Shown here: positions 1-6,403 of the stretch, piece by piece
How the letters are laid out: every line of letters starts with the position of its first letter
Numbering within the stretch: position 1 is the stretch's first letter
NCBI GenBank assembly: GCA_946482325.1
Contig: CAMLRA010000081.1
Coordinates: 1 to 17,252 of the forward strand
Reading direction: 5' to 3'
Source: an uncultured Chromatiaceae bacterium
GTDB taxonomy: Bacteria > Pseudomonadota > Gammaproteobacteria > Enterobacterales > Alteromonadaceae
DNA length: 17,252 nucleotides
Notes under the pieces: model-generated
The model's input: only the letters and a program-made list of their open reading frames with translations
Database searches by the model: none
Told to the model about the DNA's origin: nothing
Translations under genes and position numbers: made by a program

Positions 1-230
1 CGGCGCAGCATCATGCGGCCGGCGACAGTCACACGAATTTTTTTCTCTTCCAGCTCTTCTTTGCTCAGGTGCTCATATTGCGCCAGGATCTGCTCTGAAG
101 TGGCGTCACGGCGGAAATCGTTCGGAAATGGATTACCCTGTTCACGCAGCGCAGCCAGCTTATGTTTCCGCTCGGCGATCAGCTTATTGACGTCCTGATG
201 TTCTTCAATCGGATTGTTTTGCTCAGACAT
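1..230 (-). CDS. lysS: Lysyl-tRNA synthetase, class II (N-terminal part; gene runs off the left edge)
   Basis: Only the first 76 codons are in the window. Class II LysRS charges tRNA-Lys with lysine in the cytoplasm. The visible part begins MSEQNNPIEEH and contains LREQGNPFPNDFRRD followed by an acidic/Lys-rich helix and VTVAGRMMLR. This matches the N-terminal helix and the start of the OB-fold anticodon-binding domain of E. coli LysS; the catalytic domain lies outside. The ATG at 230-228 has an AGGA Shine-Dalgarno 7 nt upstream. The gene is the last visible member of the leftward series xerD-dsbC-recJ-prfB-lysS, the same order as in E. coli, which strengthens the call. About 158 bp with a palindromic repeat separate it from prfB, so read-through from prfB or a separate promoter are both possible. 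Confidence 0.93.
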   Translation of the reverse strand, partial: MSEQNNPIEEHQDVNKLIAERKHKLAALREQGNPFPNDFRRDATSEQILAQYEHLSKEELEEKKIRVTVAGRMMLR

Positions 231-265
231 ATTCAGTTCCTGATAATAAGCTTTAATACCCTTCA

Positions 266-378
266 CACTTGAAGCCGCAGCTTTGTTGCCTGCGTTCACT
301 CGCCCCATTCACATAGTCAACTATGCTCACGGGGTCTCGTTCTCTGGTCGTCGCGCTGCAACTTCAATTGTTTTGGGT
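266..378. repeat. Large imperfect palindromic intergenic repeat between prfB and lysS
   Basis: The prfB-lysS gap is almost filled by one inverted repeat centred at 318/319. The core CATAGT-CA-ACTATG (312-325) is perfect. CCCC (303-306) faces GGGG (331-334) in register. Further out, with a one-base shift, GCAGC (277-281) pairs with GCTGC (355-359) and TTGAAG (269-274) with CTTCAA (362-367). The stretches between these blocks pair poorly. No reading frame of note occupies it. It resembles the palindromic intergenic elements I recall from Shewanella and Vibrio relatives, but I cannot name the family from sequence alone. It could be a dispersed MITE-like repeat, or simply a structured RNA spacer in the prfB-lysS transcript. 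There is no T-run after the arms, so it is not an ordinary intrinsic terminator. Confidence 0.7.
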
Positions 379-388
379 AAACGATGTT

Positions 389-1487
389 TTACAAACCGGC
401 TTTTAAGCTGGCTTCGATAAATTTGTCCAAATCCCCGTCCAGTACAGACTGGGTATTACGCGTTTCGACACCGGTGCGCAAATCTTTGATGCGCGAATCA
501 TCCAGCACGTAAGAGCGGATTTGACTACCCCAGCCGATATCGGACTTGGTGTCTTCCAGTGCTTGTTTTTCGGCATTTTGTTTTTGCAATTCAAACTCAT
601 AGAGTTTGGCACGCAGTTGTTTAAAGGCGTTGTCGCGGTTTTTATGCTGCGAACGGTCGTTCTGACACTGCACGACGATGTTGGTCGGAATGTGGGTGAT
701 CCGCACCGCAGAATCGGTTCTGTTAACGTGCTGACCACCGGCGCCCGAGGCACGGTAAGTGTCGATACGTAAATCGGCCGGGTTGATTTCGATTTCGATG
801 TCGTCGTCGATTTCCGGCGACACAAACACCGAAGCAAAAGACGTATGGCGGCGGTTGCCGGAGTCAAACGGGCTTTTGCGCACTAAACGGTGCACACCGG
901 TTTCGGTACGTAACCAGCCGTAGGCATATTCGCCGGTAAAGTGAATGGTACAACCTTTGATGCCCGCGACGTCGCCGTCGGTCACTTCATACAGTTCCGG
1001 GCTAAAACCTTTGGCTTCGCCCCAGCGCAGATACATCCGCATCAGCATGCTGGCCCAATCCTGCGCTTCAGTACCGCCAGAGCCGGCCTGAATGTCGAGG
1101 AAGCAGTGGTTGGAGTCATTTTTGCCGGAGAACATCCGGCGGAATTCGAGTTTGGCGAGCTGAGCTTCGAGGTCTGCCAGTTCGGTCTGGGCTTCAACAA
1201 AAGTCTCTTCGTCTTCGGCTTCAACCGCCAGCTCAACCAGACCGGCGACATCTTCGAGGCCCTGGTCCAGTTTATCGATAGTGTTGACGATTTGTTCCAG
1301 CGCTGAACGCTCTTTGCCGAGCGCCTGGGCTTTTTCCGGATTATTCCAGACGGCGGAATCTTCCAGTTCGCGCGAGACTTCTTCTAACTTTTCTTTCTTT
1401 GCATCATAGTCAAAGATACCCCCGAAGCACGTTGGTGCGTTCAGTTAAGTCTTTGATACTGTTATAAACCGGATTGACTTCAAACAT
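389..1487 (-). CDS. prfB: Peptide chain release factor 2 (RF2), expressed through a programmed +1 frameshift
   Basis: RF2 recognises UGA and UAA in the ribosomal A site and triggers peptide release. Translation starts at ATG 1487-1485 ([12 protein letters not shown]) and meets an in-frame TGA at codon 26 (1412-1410). Skipping one base there continues in the -1411 frame to TAA at 389, giving 365 residues, the same length as E. coli RF2. In that numbering the stop-codon recognition motif SPF is at 205-207 and the catalytic GGQ at 250-252, both at the E. coli positions. Residue 246 is Ala, as in E. coli B and most bacteria and unlike the Thr of K-12. Calling the gene from the internal ATG at 1135 would lose the first 117 residues. 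It lies downstream of recJ with its own likely promoter, and upstream of lysS as in E. coli. Confidence 0.96.
1409..1424 (-). promoter_or_regulatory. prfB: Programmed +1 frameshift site of prfB
   Basis: Read on the minus strand the site is CGGGGGTATCTTTGAC. A Shine-Dalgarno-like G-run sits three bases before the slippery codon CTT, followed by the in-frame stop TGA and then C. This is the classical RF2 autoregulatory cassette. When RF2 is scarce, ribosomes pause at the poorly terminated UGA-C and slip from CUU to UUU, reading on into GAC (Leu25-Asp26). The E. coli site has A where this one has the first C; the rest is the same. Confidence 0.95.
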
Positions 1488-1520
1488 GATTTTGCCAGAC
1501 ACCTGAAAAAATAGGCGCCG

Positions 1521-1529
1521 ATTGTAGCA
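1521..1529 (-). promoter_or_regulatory. Extended -10 promoter for prfB
   Basis: On the minus strand the recJ-prfB gap contains TGCTACAAT: a TG-N extended element joined to a -10 TACAAT at 1526-1521. It would start transcription near 1514, giving a short leader to the prfB ATG at 1487. The -35 region 17 bp further up (TGCACC) is weak, as is usual for extended -10 promoters. The call rests only on motif match and position. Confidence 0.5.
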
Positions 1530-1585
1530 AAATTTCAGCCTGAGGTGCAGCCTTTTCCGGCGTTATGGATGGCTGCGGTTTGGGC

Positions 1586-3310
1586 TCAGGCCGGCCATAA
1601 ATGCCGCACCAGCAATTGCAGATTCTGCTGGTCGCGAAACTCGTTAATATCGAGCTGATAGGCGAGTTCCACTTGCTGGATTTGTGGATTGGGCCAGCTT
1701 TTAATGTCGGCATTAAACCAGATGGCATCAAAAAGTTTACCGTCTGCGCCCTGTAACATCATTTTCAGGTGTTTTTCCGCCAGCAAGCGTTGTTGCACCA
1801 GCTTAAACCGGCCATGAAATACCGGCTCCGGAAAAGCCTGGCCCCAGGGCCCGGCGTTTTGCAGCAGCTGCGCCAGACTGATATCGAGCTCCTGCGGCTG
1901 TAATTCACCGTCGCTGTAGACCACCGCAGTTAAGTGTTCTGGCTGGATAAACCGGCTGGCCTGCTTAGTTAATGCCTGCACAAAAGCTTCATAGTGCGCT
2001 TCAGCGATAGTAAGACCCGCCGCCATGGCATGACCGCCGAATTTTTTAATCAGACCAGGTTCTGCCGTCGACACCGCTTCGAGCAAGTCGCGCATATGCA
2101 CGCCGGCAACCGAGCGGGCTGAGCCTTTTAATTCACCGTTGTCTCCACGGGCGAAGGCTATCACAGGTCTGTGCCAGGCTTCTTTGACGCGTCCGGCCAG
2201 AATACCGATCACGCCCTGATGCCAGTCACTCTGGTATAAACATAAACAAGAAGGTAAATCGGCACTTTGCAACGACAAGCGACTGAGCGCAGCCATCGCT
2301 TCGGTTTGCATGCCCTGCTCGATTTCGCGCCGCTCTAAATTGAGGCTATCCAGCTCTGCTGCGAGACGGCGTGCATTGCTGATATCAGGCGATAACAAAC
2401 AGGCAATGCCAATCGACATATCATCGAGCCGCCCGGCGGCATTTAAGCGCGGCGCTAAGGCAAAACCAAAATCCTGTGCCGTCAGTTTGGCCGCTTTGCG
2501 GTTCGCGACATCAATCAGTGCCTGAATACCGGGGCGCACTTTGCCGCTACGAATTCGCTGCAGGCCCTGATGCACCAGAATACGATTGTTACGATCCAGC
2601 GGCACGACGTCGGCGACAGTGCCCAGCGCAACCAAATCCAACAATTCTGCCAGATTCGGCTCTGGTATTAAGGCAAAAGCGCCCTGCTCACGCAGTGCAG
2701 CCCGCACCGCTAACAGCAGATAAAACGCCACGCCGACACCGGCCAGCGCTTTACTGGGGAAGTCGCAGCCAGGTTGATTCGGATTGACAATGGCATCGGC
2801 GTCCGGCAATTCGCTGCCAGCCAGGTGATGGTCCGTGACCAGCACGCGCACGCCGGCTGCTTTGGCCCGAGCCACGCCTTCGATGGCGGAAATGCCGTTG
2901 TCTACAGTAACGATAAGTTCCGCGCCATTCTTAAGCGCCAGCTCAGCCATTTCCACCGACAGGCCATAGCCATATTCGAAGCGGTTTGGCACCAGAAAAT
3001 CGACATTGGCAAAACCAAGCGCCCGTAAACCAGCCAGCAAAGTGGCGGTGCTTGTAGCACCATCAGCATCAAAATCGCCGACGATCAAAATGCGTTGTTG
3101 GCGTTGCCGGGCGTCCAGCAGCAAAGCCACAGCTTGTGGCATGCCTTTCAGTAGCTGATAAGGCAACAGTTGCTGCGCACTGCGCGCCAGGTCATTGGCA
3201 TCTGCCAACCCTCGGTGCGCATACAAACGCTGTAACACCGGATGCACCGGTAAAGAAAACGCGGCCGGGGCAGACACCGGCCTGATCTGCAACGTTTTAG
3301 TCAGGGACAT
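1586..3310 (-). CDS. recJ: Single-stranded-DNA-specific 5'-3' exonuclease RecJ
   Basis: RecJ degrades single-stranded DNA 5' to 3' in the RecFOR recombination pathway, mismatch repair and base-excision repair. The 574-residue product has the DHH phosphoesterase core: DFDADG at 79-84, VTVDNG at 135-139, the DHH triad at 160-162, GTVADVVPL at 230-238 and RLNAAGR at 288-294. The DHHA1 domain follows with KGSARS near 395-400 and GGH at 425-427. A C-terminal OB-like domain completes the usual length (E. coli RecJ is 577). The ATG at 3310 lies only 4 nt after the dsbC stop and has no strong Shine-Dalgarno, so translation is probably coupled to dsbC. The order xerD-dsbC-recJ is the same as in E. coli and indicates one operon. 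Confidence 0.97.
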   Translation of the reverse strand: MSLTKTLQIRPVSAPAAFSLPVHPVLQRLYAHRGLADANDLARSAQQLLPYQLLKGMPQAVALLLDARQRQQRILIVGDFDADGATSTATLLAGLRALGFANVDFLVPNRFEYGYGLSVEMAELALKNGAELIVTVDNGISAIEGVARAKAAGVRVLVTDHHLAGSELPDADAIVNPNQPGCDFPSKALAGVGVAFYLLLAVRAALREQGAFALIPEPNLAELLDLVALGTVADVVPLDRNNRILVHQGLQRIRSGKVRPGIQALIDVANRKAAKLTAQDFGFALAPRLNAAGRLDDMSIGIACLLSPDISNARRLAAELDSLNLERREIEQGMQTEAMAALSRLSLQSADLPSCLCLYQSDWHQGVIGILAGRVKEAWHRPVIAFARGDNGELKGSARSVAGVHMRDLLEAVSTAEPGLIKKFGGHAMAAGLTIAEAHYEAFVQALTKQASRFIQPEHLTAVVYSDGELQPQELDISLAQLLQNAGPWGQAFPEPVFHGRFKLVQQRLLAEKHLKMMLQGADGKLFDAIWFNADIKSWPNPQIQQVELAYQLDINEFRDQQNLQLLVRHLWPA

Positions 3311-3314
3311 CAGC

Positions 3315-4034
3315 TTAGCGTTTCGCCAACTGCGTCAGTGCTGCTGCTAAAGCTGCGGCCGGCTGATAACCAGGAATTAAAGTACCATCCGGTAGAACTA
3401 TAGCCGGTGTGCCGCTGATGCCAAAACTTTGTCCCATGTGGTACTGCGCCGCGACGTTGGTGGCACATTTAGCCACTGAAACCTCATTGCCTGATTTGGC
3501 TTTGTTCATCGCACCCTGTTGATCTTTTGAACACCAAATGGATTCTAAAGTATTAAAAGTCTGACTGTTTTCCCCACCCCGCGGGTAGGCCAGATAACGC
3601 ACTGTAATACCGGCATCCAGATAATCCTGCATTTCGCTGTGCAGTTTGCGGCAATAACCACAATCGGTATCGGTGAACACTGTCACGGCGAATTTTTCGT
3701 TTTTTGCTTTAAATTCAATCGCTGACGCTGACATTTGTTTGACGCCGGCCTGGCGCATTGGCTTCATCACTTCTTCATTGACGTGCACTTTGTTTTTTAA
3801 ATCAAAAACTTCACCCTGGATCAGATACTGACCATCCGCGCTTGCGAAAAACAAACCGCGGTCGGTAAACACCTGCAGCAGTCCCGGAACCGGCGCATTG
3901 GCAACTGAAGTAGGTTTGAGGCCCAGTTCAGCCAGTTGTTGGGCTAATTTTGGCTCAACCGGCAGGGCTGCGGGAGCCGCCACTAAGGACACAGAAGGCA
4001 ACGCCAGCAACAATGCGGCACAGAATTTTTTCAT
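3315..4034 (-). CDS. dsbC: Periplasmic thiol:disulfide isomerase DsbC
   Basis: DsbC is the homodimeric isomerase and chaperone that corrects wrong disulfides in the periplasm and is kept reduced by DsbD. The 239-residue precursor opens with a Sec signal peptide (MKKFCAALLLALPSVSLVAA, cleavage near residue 20). An N-terminal dimerisation domain follows to about residue 85, then a linker helix, then a thioredoxin fold. The active site CGYC is at 125-128 (TDTDCGYCRKLH) and is identical to that of E. coli DsbC. The second, structural Cys pair is at 168 and 190, and the cis-Pro loop SGTP ends at Pro210. The ATG has a GAGGA ribosome site 7 nt upstream, placed in the 18-nt gap after the xerD stop. 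The gene lies between xerD and recJ as in E. coli. Confidence 0.96.
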   Translation of the reverse strand: MKKFCAALLLALPSVSLVAAPAALPVEPKLAQQLAELGLKPTSVANAPVPGLLQVFTDRGLFFASADGQYLIQGEVFDLKNKVHVNEEVMKPMRQAGVKQMSASAIEFKAKNEKFAVTVFTDTDCGYCRKLHSEMQDYLDAGITVRYLAYPRGGENSQTFNTLESIWCSKDQQGAMNKAKSGNEVSVAKCATNVAAQYHMGQSFGISGTPAIVLPDGTLIPGYQPAAALAAALTQLAKR

Positions 4035-4052
4035 GATAAATCCTCGATCATC

Positions 4053-4976
4053 CTAACCACGCGGATGATGTAACTGATGTAACTGCTTTAACCGCAACTG
4101 GGCGACATGAGTATAAATCTGTGTCGTCGACAGATCACTGTGGCCCAGCAACAACTGTACGACGCGCAAATCCGCGCCGTGGTTCAATAAATGGGTCGCA
4201 AAAGCGTGCCGCAAGGTATGCGGCGACAACTCTGCATCGATGCCGGCCACTTTCGCATAAAACTTAATCCGGTGCCAGAACGTCTGTCGCGTCATTTGTG
4301 CGCCCCGCTGACTTGGAAACAAGACATCCGTCGGTTCACTTAGTAGCAGAGGCCGCCCATGTGCCAGATAACGTTGCAGCCAGTCGGCGGCTTCTTCGCC
4401 AAATGGCACCAGCCGCTCTTTTGAACCTTTGCCAAAGACCCGCAGCACACCCTGGCGGGCATTGACCTGCGGTAAGGTCAAACTGACCAGCTCACTGACC
4501 CGCAGACCGGACGCGTACAGCAACTCCAGCATCACTTTGTCGCGAAACTGGATGGCCTCGTTCAGATCGGGCGCTGCCAGTAAGGCTGTCACATCCTGTT
4601 CTGATAAGGTTTTTGGCAGCGGCTGACCAAGTTTGGGGTTGATGACGCCGGCCAGCGGATTTTGCGCAATGTCGCCGCGCTGATGCAAAGTCTGAAAAAA
4701 GCGTCGCAGACTGCTGAGAACTCTGGCCGTGCTGCGCGGCGACAAGCCTTTGTCGTAGCGGCTGGCCAGAAAGGCTTCCAATAAAGCCGCATCTGCCTGC
4801 GGAAATGACAGGCCTTGTTGCTCAGTGAAACAGGCCAGCTGGCGCAGATCTGTGCCATAGGCGGCTAACGTATGTGCACTGACGCCATCACTGAGCCAGA
4901 GTTCGTCCAGAAACTGGCTGATCAGCGCCTGACTTGGCGCCGACGGCTGTTTTGCACGTTGGCGGCGATCAGCCAT
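4053..4976 (-). CDS. xerD: Site-specific tyrosine recombinase XerD
   Basis: XerD acts with XerC at dif, under FtsK control, to resolve chromosome dimers. The product has an N-terminal SAM-like core-binding domain (to about residue 110) and a C-terminal catalytic domain. Counting from the chosen ATG (4976), the catalytic residues are R159 (SGLRVSEL), K183 (GKGSKER), H253 and R256 (SPHTLRHAFATH), H279 (LLGHSDL) and the nucleophile Y288 (TTQIYTHV). All are present. The frame is also open at a TTG two codons upstream (4982), but AGGG lies 6 nt before the ATG and directly abuts the TTG, so the ATG is preferred; this gives 307 residues. Assignment to XerD rather than XerC rests on the neighbours dsbC-recJ and divergent fldB, the E. 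coli order, and on overall resemblance. Confidence 0.94.
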   Translation of the reverse strand: MADRRQRAKQPSAPSQALISQFLDELWLSDGVSAHTLAAYGTDLRQLACFTEQQGLSFPQADAALLEAFLASRYDKGLSPRSTARVLSSLRRFFQTLHQRGDIAQNPLAGVINPKLGQPLPKTLSEQDVTALLAAPDLNEAIQFRDKVMLELLYASGLRVSELVSLTLPQVNARQGVLRVFGKGSKERLVPFGEEAADWLQRYLAHGRPLLLSEPTDVLFPSQRGAQMTRQTFWHRIKFYAKVAGIDAELSPHTLRHAFATHLLNHGADLRVVQLLLGHSDLSTTQIYTHVAQLRLKQLHQLHHPRG

Positions 4977-5002
4977 GAGCAACCCTGGCGGCTATACCGC
5001 AC

Positions 5003-5031
5003 TTGGGCTGGCCTTGCCCCTCTGCTACAAT
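5003..5031 (+). promoter_or_regulatory. Sigma70 promoter for fldB
   Basis: TTGGGC (5003-5008) and TACAAT (5026-5031) are separated by exactly 17 bp, and the -10 is preceded by TG-C, making it an extended -10 as well. Transcription would begin near 5038, about 40 nt before the fldB ATG. It lies in the 101-bp divergent gap with xerD. No equally good leftward promoter for xerD was found there. Confidence 0.65.
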
Positions 5032-5077
5032 CCGCGCAGCCTGGCACGCGCCAACACCGCTTTTTTGGATGTGATTG

Positions 5078-5620
5078 ATGAATATCGCCATTTTCTACGG
5101 GTCCACTACTTGTTATACCGAGATGACTGCCGAGAAGCTGAAAGTCTTGCTGGAGTCGGATCCGGCTTTGCCTGAAGGCAGCAGTGTATCACTGCATAAT
5201 ATTAAACAGCAGCCACTGCAGCACATGCAGGATTATGATGTGCTGATCCTGGGCATCTCCACCTGGGATTTCGGTGAACTGCAGGAAGACTGGGAAGCGC
5301 ATTGGGACGACATCGCGGGCGTCGACCTCGACGGTAAAATTGTCGCTATCTATGGCATGGGCGACCAGATTGGTTACACCGAATGGTTTGTTGATGCGAT
5401 GGGCATGCTGAGCGATGCCATCGCCGGACAAAATTGTCAGCGCATCGGCTTTTGGTCTGCCGACGGTTATCAGTTCGAAAAATCCAAAGCCCTGACGCCG
5501 GACGGCGAATGGTTTGTTGGTCTTGCACTTGATGAAGAAAATCAATACGACCAAACCGACAGCCGGCTACTGCAGTGGAGCACACAGCTGCTGGCAGAAA
5601 TCGCAGAGTTAACCAGCTGA
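5078..5620 (+). CDS. fldB: Flavodoxin 2 (FMN-containing electron carrier)
   Basis: A 180-residue long-chain flavodoxin that carries one or two electrons on FMN in the cytoplasm. The phosphate-binding loop is FYGSTTCYTE (GSTTCYT at 8-14). The first FMN-stacking loop is STWDFG at 61-66, followed by the ELQEDW helix. The second ring-contacting loop is YGMGDQIGY at 92-100, followed by EWFVDAMG. These segments are closer to E. coli FldB (FYGSSTCYTE, TWDFGEIQEDW) than to FldA, and the gene is divergent from xerD as fldB is in E. coli. Translation should start at ATG 5078; a TTG one codon upstream (5075) is a less likely start. GGA lies 8 nt before the ATG, so the ribosome site is modest. Confidence 0.94.
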   Translation: MNIAIFYGSTTCYTEMTAEKLKVLLESDPALPEGSSVSLHNIKQQPLQHMQDYDVLILGISTWDFGELQEDWEAHWDDIAGVDLDGKIVAIYGMGDQIGYTEWFVDAMGMLSDAIAGQNCQRIGFWSADGYQFEKSKALTPDGEWFVGLALDEENQYDQTDSRLLQWSTQLLAEIAELTS

Positions 5621-5650
5621 TTGCGCAGCAGAGCTGCATTTTTGCTGGTT
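5611..5650 (+). terminator. Composite hairpin at the 3' end of fldB, probable terminator
   Basis: AACCAGC (5611-5617, containing the last fldB codons) pairs perfectly with GCTGGTT (5644-5650). Nested inside is a second perfect hairpin, GCAGC-AGA-GCTGC (5625-5637), followed by ATTTTT. Either the inner hairpin plus T-run or the outer stem running into TTTTC could stop transcription. This would isolate fldB from the riboswitch unit downstream. Confidence 0.5.
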
Positions 5651-5732
5651 TTCTCGTCAAAACAGCGCTAAGTCGCTGATTCTGCTCAGACCAGTTTTGG
5701 TGGAAAAAAGTGCACAAATGTTAAAATAACCC

Positions 5733-5761
5733 TTGCCACACTTATTTTATCTGCATAAAAT
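5733..5761 (+). promoter_or_regulatory. Sigma70 promoter driving the riboswitch leader
   Basis: TTGCCA (5733-5738) and TAAAAT (5756-5761) are 17 bp apart. The predicted start, near 5768, coincides with the 5' edge of the c-di-GMP aptamer, so the RNA begins with the riboswitch. The surrounding DNA is AT-rich. The agreement of spacing and position with an independently recognised aptamer makes this a strong motif-only call. Confidence 0.7.
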
Positions 5762-5767
5762 GCGCGT

Positions 5768-5852
5768 CATCGAAAGGCAAGACAGTTGAAAGACTGCTCA
5801 CGCAAAGCTTCGGGTCTAAGGGTTGAATCAACCTACGACAGCCGGGCTGCCA
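5768..5852 (+). promoter_or_regulatory. Cyclic-di-GMP class I riboswitch (GEMM-I) aptamer
   Basis: The sequence follows the GEMM-I consensus along its length. GAAAGGCAA at 5772-5780 forms the 5' strand of P1, its GGCA pairing with TGCC at 5848-5851. A hairpin with the arms CAGTT/GACTG (5783-5787 and 5792-5796) is closed by a GAAA tetraloop (5788-5791). The invariant ACGCAAAGC is at 5800-5808. The tetraloop-receptor region GGGTCTAAGG at 5812-5821 leads into the stem GGTTG-AAT-CAACC (5821-5833), then CCTACGACAGCCGGGCTGCC. By alignment from memory, the ligand-contacting position called G20 in the V. cholerae Vc2 structure is G5776. That favours c-di-GMP over the A20 (GEMM-Ib) variants that bind cGAMP. 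It is co-oriented with and upstream of the DUF3718 gene, about 124 nt before its ATG. Confidence 0.92.
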
Positions 5853-5898
5853 TCCCAACATCACCGGGATGAAGATCTGCAAAACGCGTTGCGTTTTT
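5851..5898 (+). terminator. Expression-platform hairpins of the riboswitch (candidate conditional terminator)
   Basis: Immediately after the aptamer, CATCCC (5851-5856) pairs with GGGATG (5866-5871), overlapping the last base of the P1 3' strand. Next comes AAAACGC-GTT-GCGTTTT (5881-5897), a perfect 7-bp stem whose 3' arm ends in a run of five T. This could act as a small intrinsic terminator. CTGC at 5877-5880 can also pair with GCAG at 5907-5910, and that GCAG alternatively with CTGC at 5916-5919, so mutually exclusive folds are possible. Which fold c-di-GMP favours, and whether it turns the gene on or off, cannot be read from sequence. Confidence 0.5.
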
Positions 5899-5976
5899 GC
5901 GTCTGTGCAGAAATCCTGCTCGCCTTTCATCGTATCCCCCTGACTTGATAATTGCCTGACGGCACCGGAGTTAACG

Positions 5977-6348
5977 ATGAACTTTAAAGCACTGTCTGTA
6001 ATCGCTGTTGTAGTAAGCCCACTGTTTGCCATCACCCCAGCCAGCGCCGACGAGCAAATCGCTCAGTCTTTGTGTTCATACGTCGCAGCGAACGACAAAA
6101 ACAGCATCCGTAAAACCCTGTCAGACAACCGTATGCGTATCAAAAACGTCTACGACGGTATTCAGTGTGATGGTCTGCCGCTGATCCGCTTCGCCATCAA
6201 ACACAATGCTGCTGACGCCGCAGAATTTATCGTCAAACAGTTACCAGGCAGCCAGGTTGCCGCTTCAGGTGACGTAGAATGGGCACAAAGCAATGGCTTC
6301 GCTGCATCACCAATCATCGAAACGATCAAAGCACGCAGCGCCAGCTAA
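5977..6348 (+). CDS. Small secreted DUF3718-type protein under riboswitch control
   Basis: A 123-residue protein with a clear Sec signal peptide (MNFKALSVIAVVVSPLFAIT, then PASA; cleavage probably after residue 24), so it is predicted to be periplasmic or secreted. The mature part has LCSYVAANDKNSIRKTL followed by RIKNVYDGIQCDGLPLIRFA and AAEFIVKQL. I recognise this as the DUF3718 family, which has no known function. Its only two mature cysteines, C33 and C64, could form a disulfide. The segment after C64 has an ankyrin-like helical rhythm, but no full ankyrin repeat is evident. ATG 5977 has GGAG 6 nt upstream. The gene stands alone between the riboswitch leader and a terminator at 6370-6403, with the convergent glycosylase gene beyond. 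c-di-GMP control suggests a role in surface attachment or the biofilm/motility switch, but that is inference. Confidence 0.8.
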   Translation: MNFKALSVIAVVVSPLFAITPASADEQIAQSLCSYVAANDKNSIRKTLSDNRMRIKNVYDGIQCDGLPLIRFAIKHNAADAAEFIVKQLPGSQVAASGDVEWAQSNGFAASPIIETIKARSAS

Positions 6349-6369
6349 TCCACCCTTTTAGCGCAGAAT

Positions 6370-6403
6370 ATCAGCCCGCTTCGTTTTGCAGCAGCGGGCT
6401 GAT
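6370..6403. terminator. Terminator hairpin between convergent genes
   Basis: ATCAGCCCGCT (6370-6380) and AGCGGGCTGAT (6393-6403) form a perfect 11-bp stem with a 12-nt loop, followed on the plus strand by TTCATTTT. It serves the DUF3718 gene and overlaps the last codons and stop of the convergent ycaQ gene. For leftward transcripts the run after the stem is only ATTCT, so termination in that direction is less certain. Confidence 0.75.

Noticed and set aside
941..1306. A 121-codon plus-strand open frame inside prfB.
   Set aside because: It is fully antisense to conserved RF2 coding sequence, including the region upstream of the internal ATG that the frameshifted protein uses.
4974..5077. A leftward promoter for xerD, and a dif-like recombination site beside the recombinase gene.
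   Set aside because: No -35/-10 pair with acceptable spacing was found on the minus strand. No 28-bp dif-like arrangement of two XerC/XerD half-sites was seen.
5742..6035. A 97-codon open frame antisense to the riboswitch and the start of the DUF3718 gene.
   Set aside because: The plus strand carries a structured, highly conserved aptamer here, with promoter and start codon in order. The antisense translation resembles no protein and is explained as a shadow frame.
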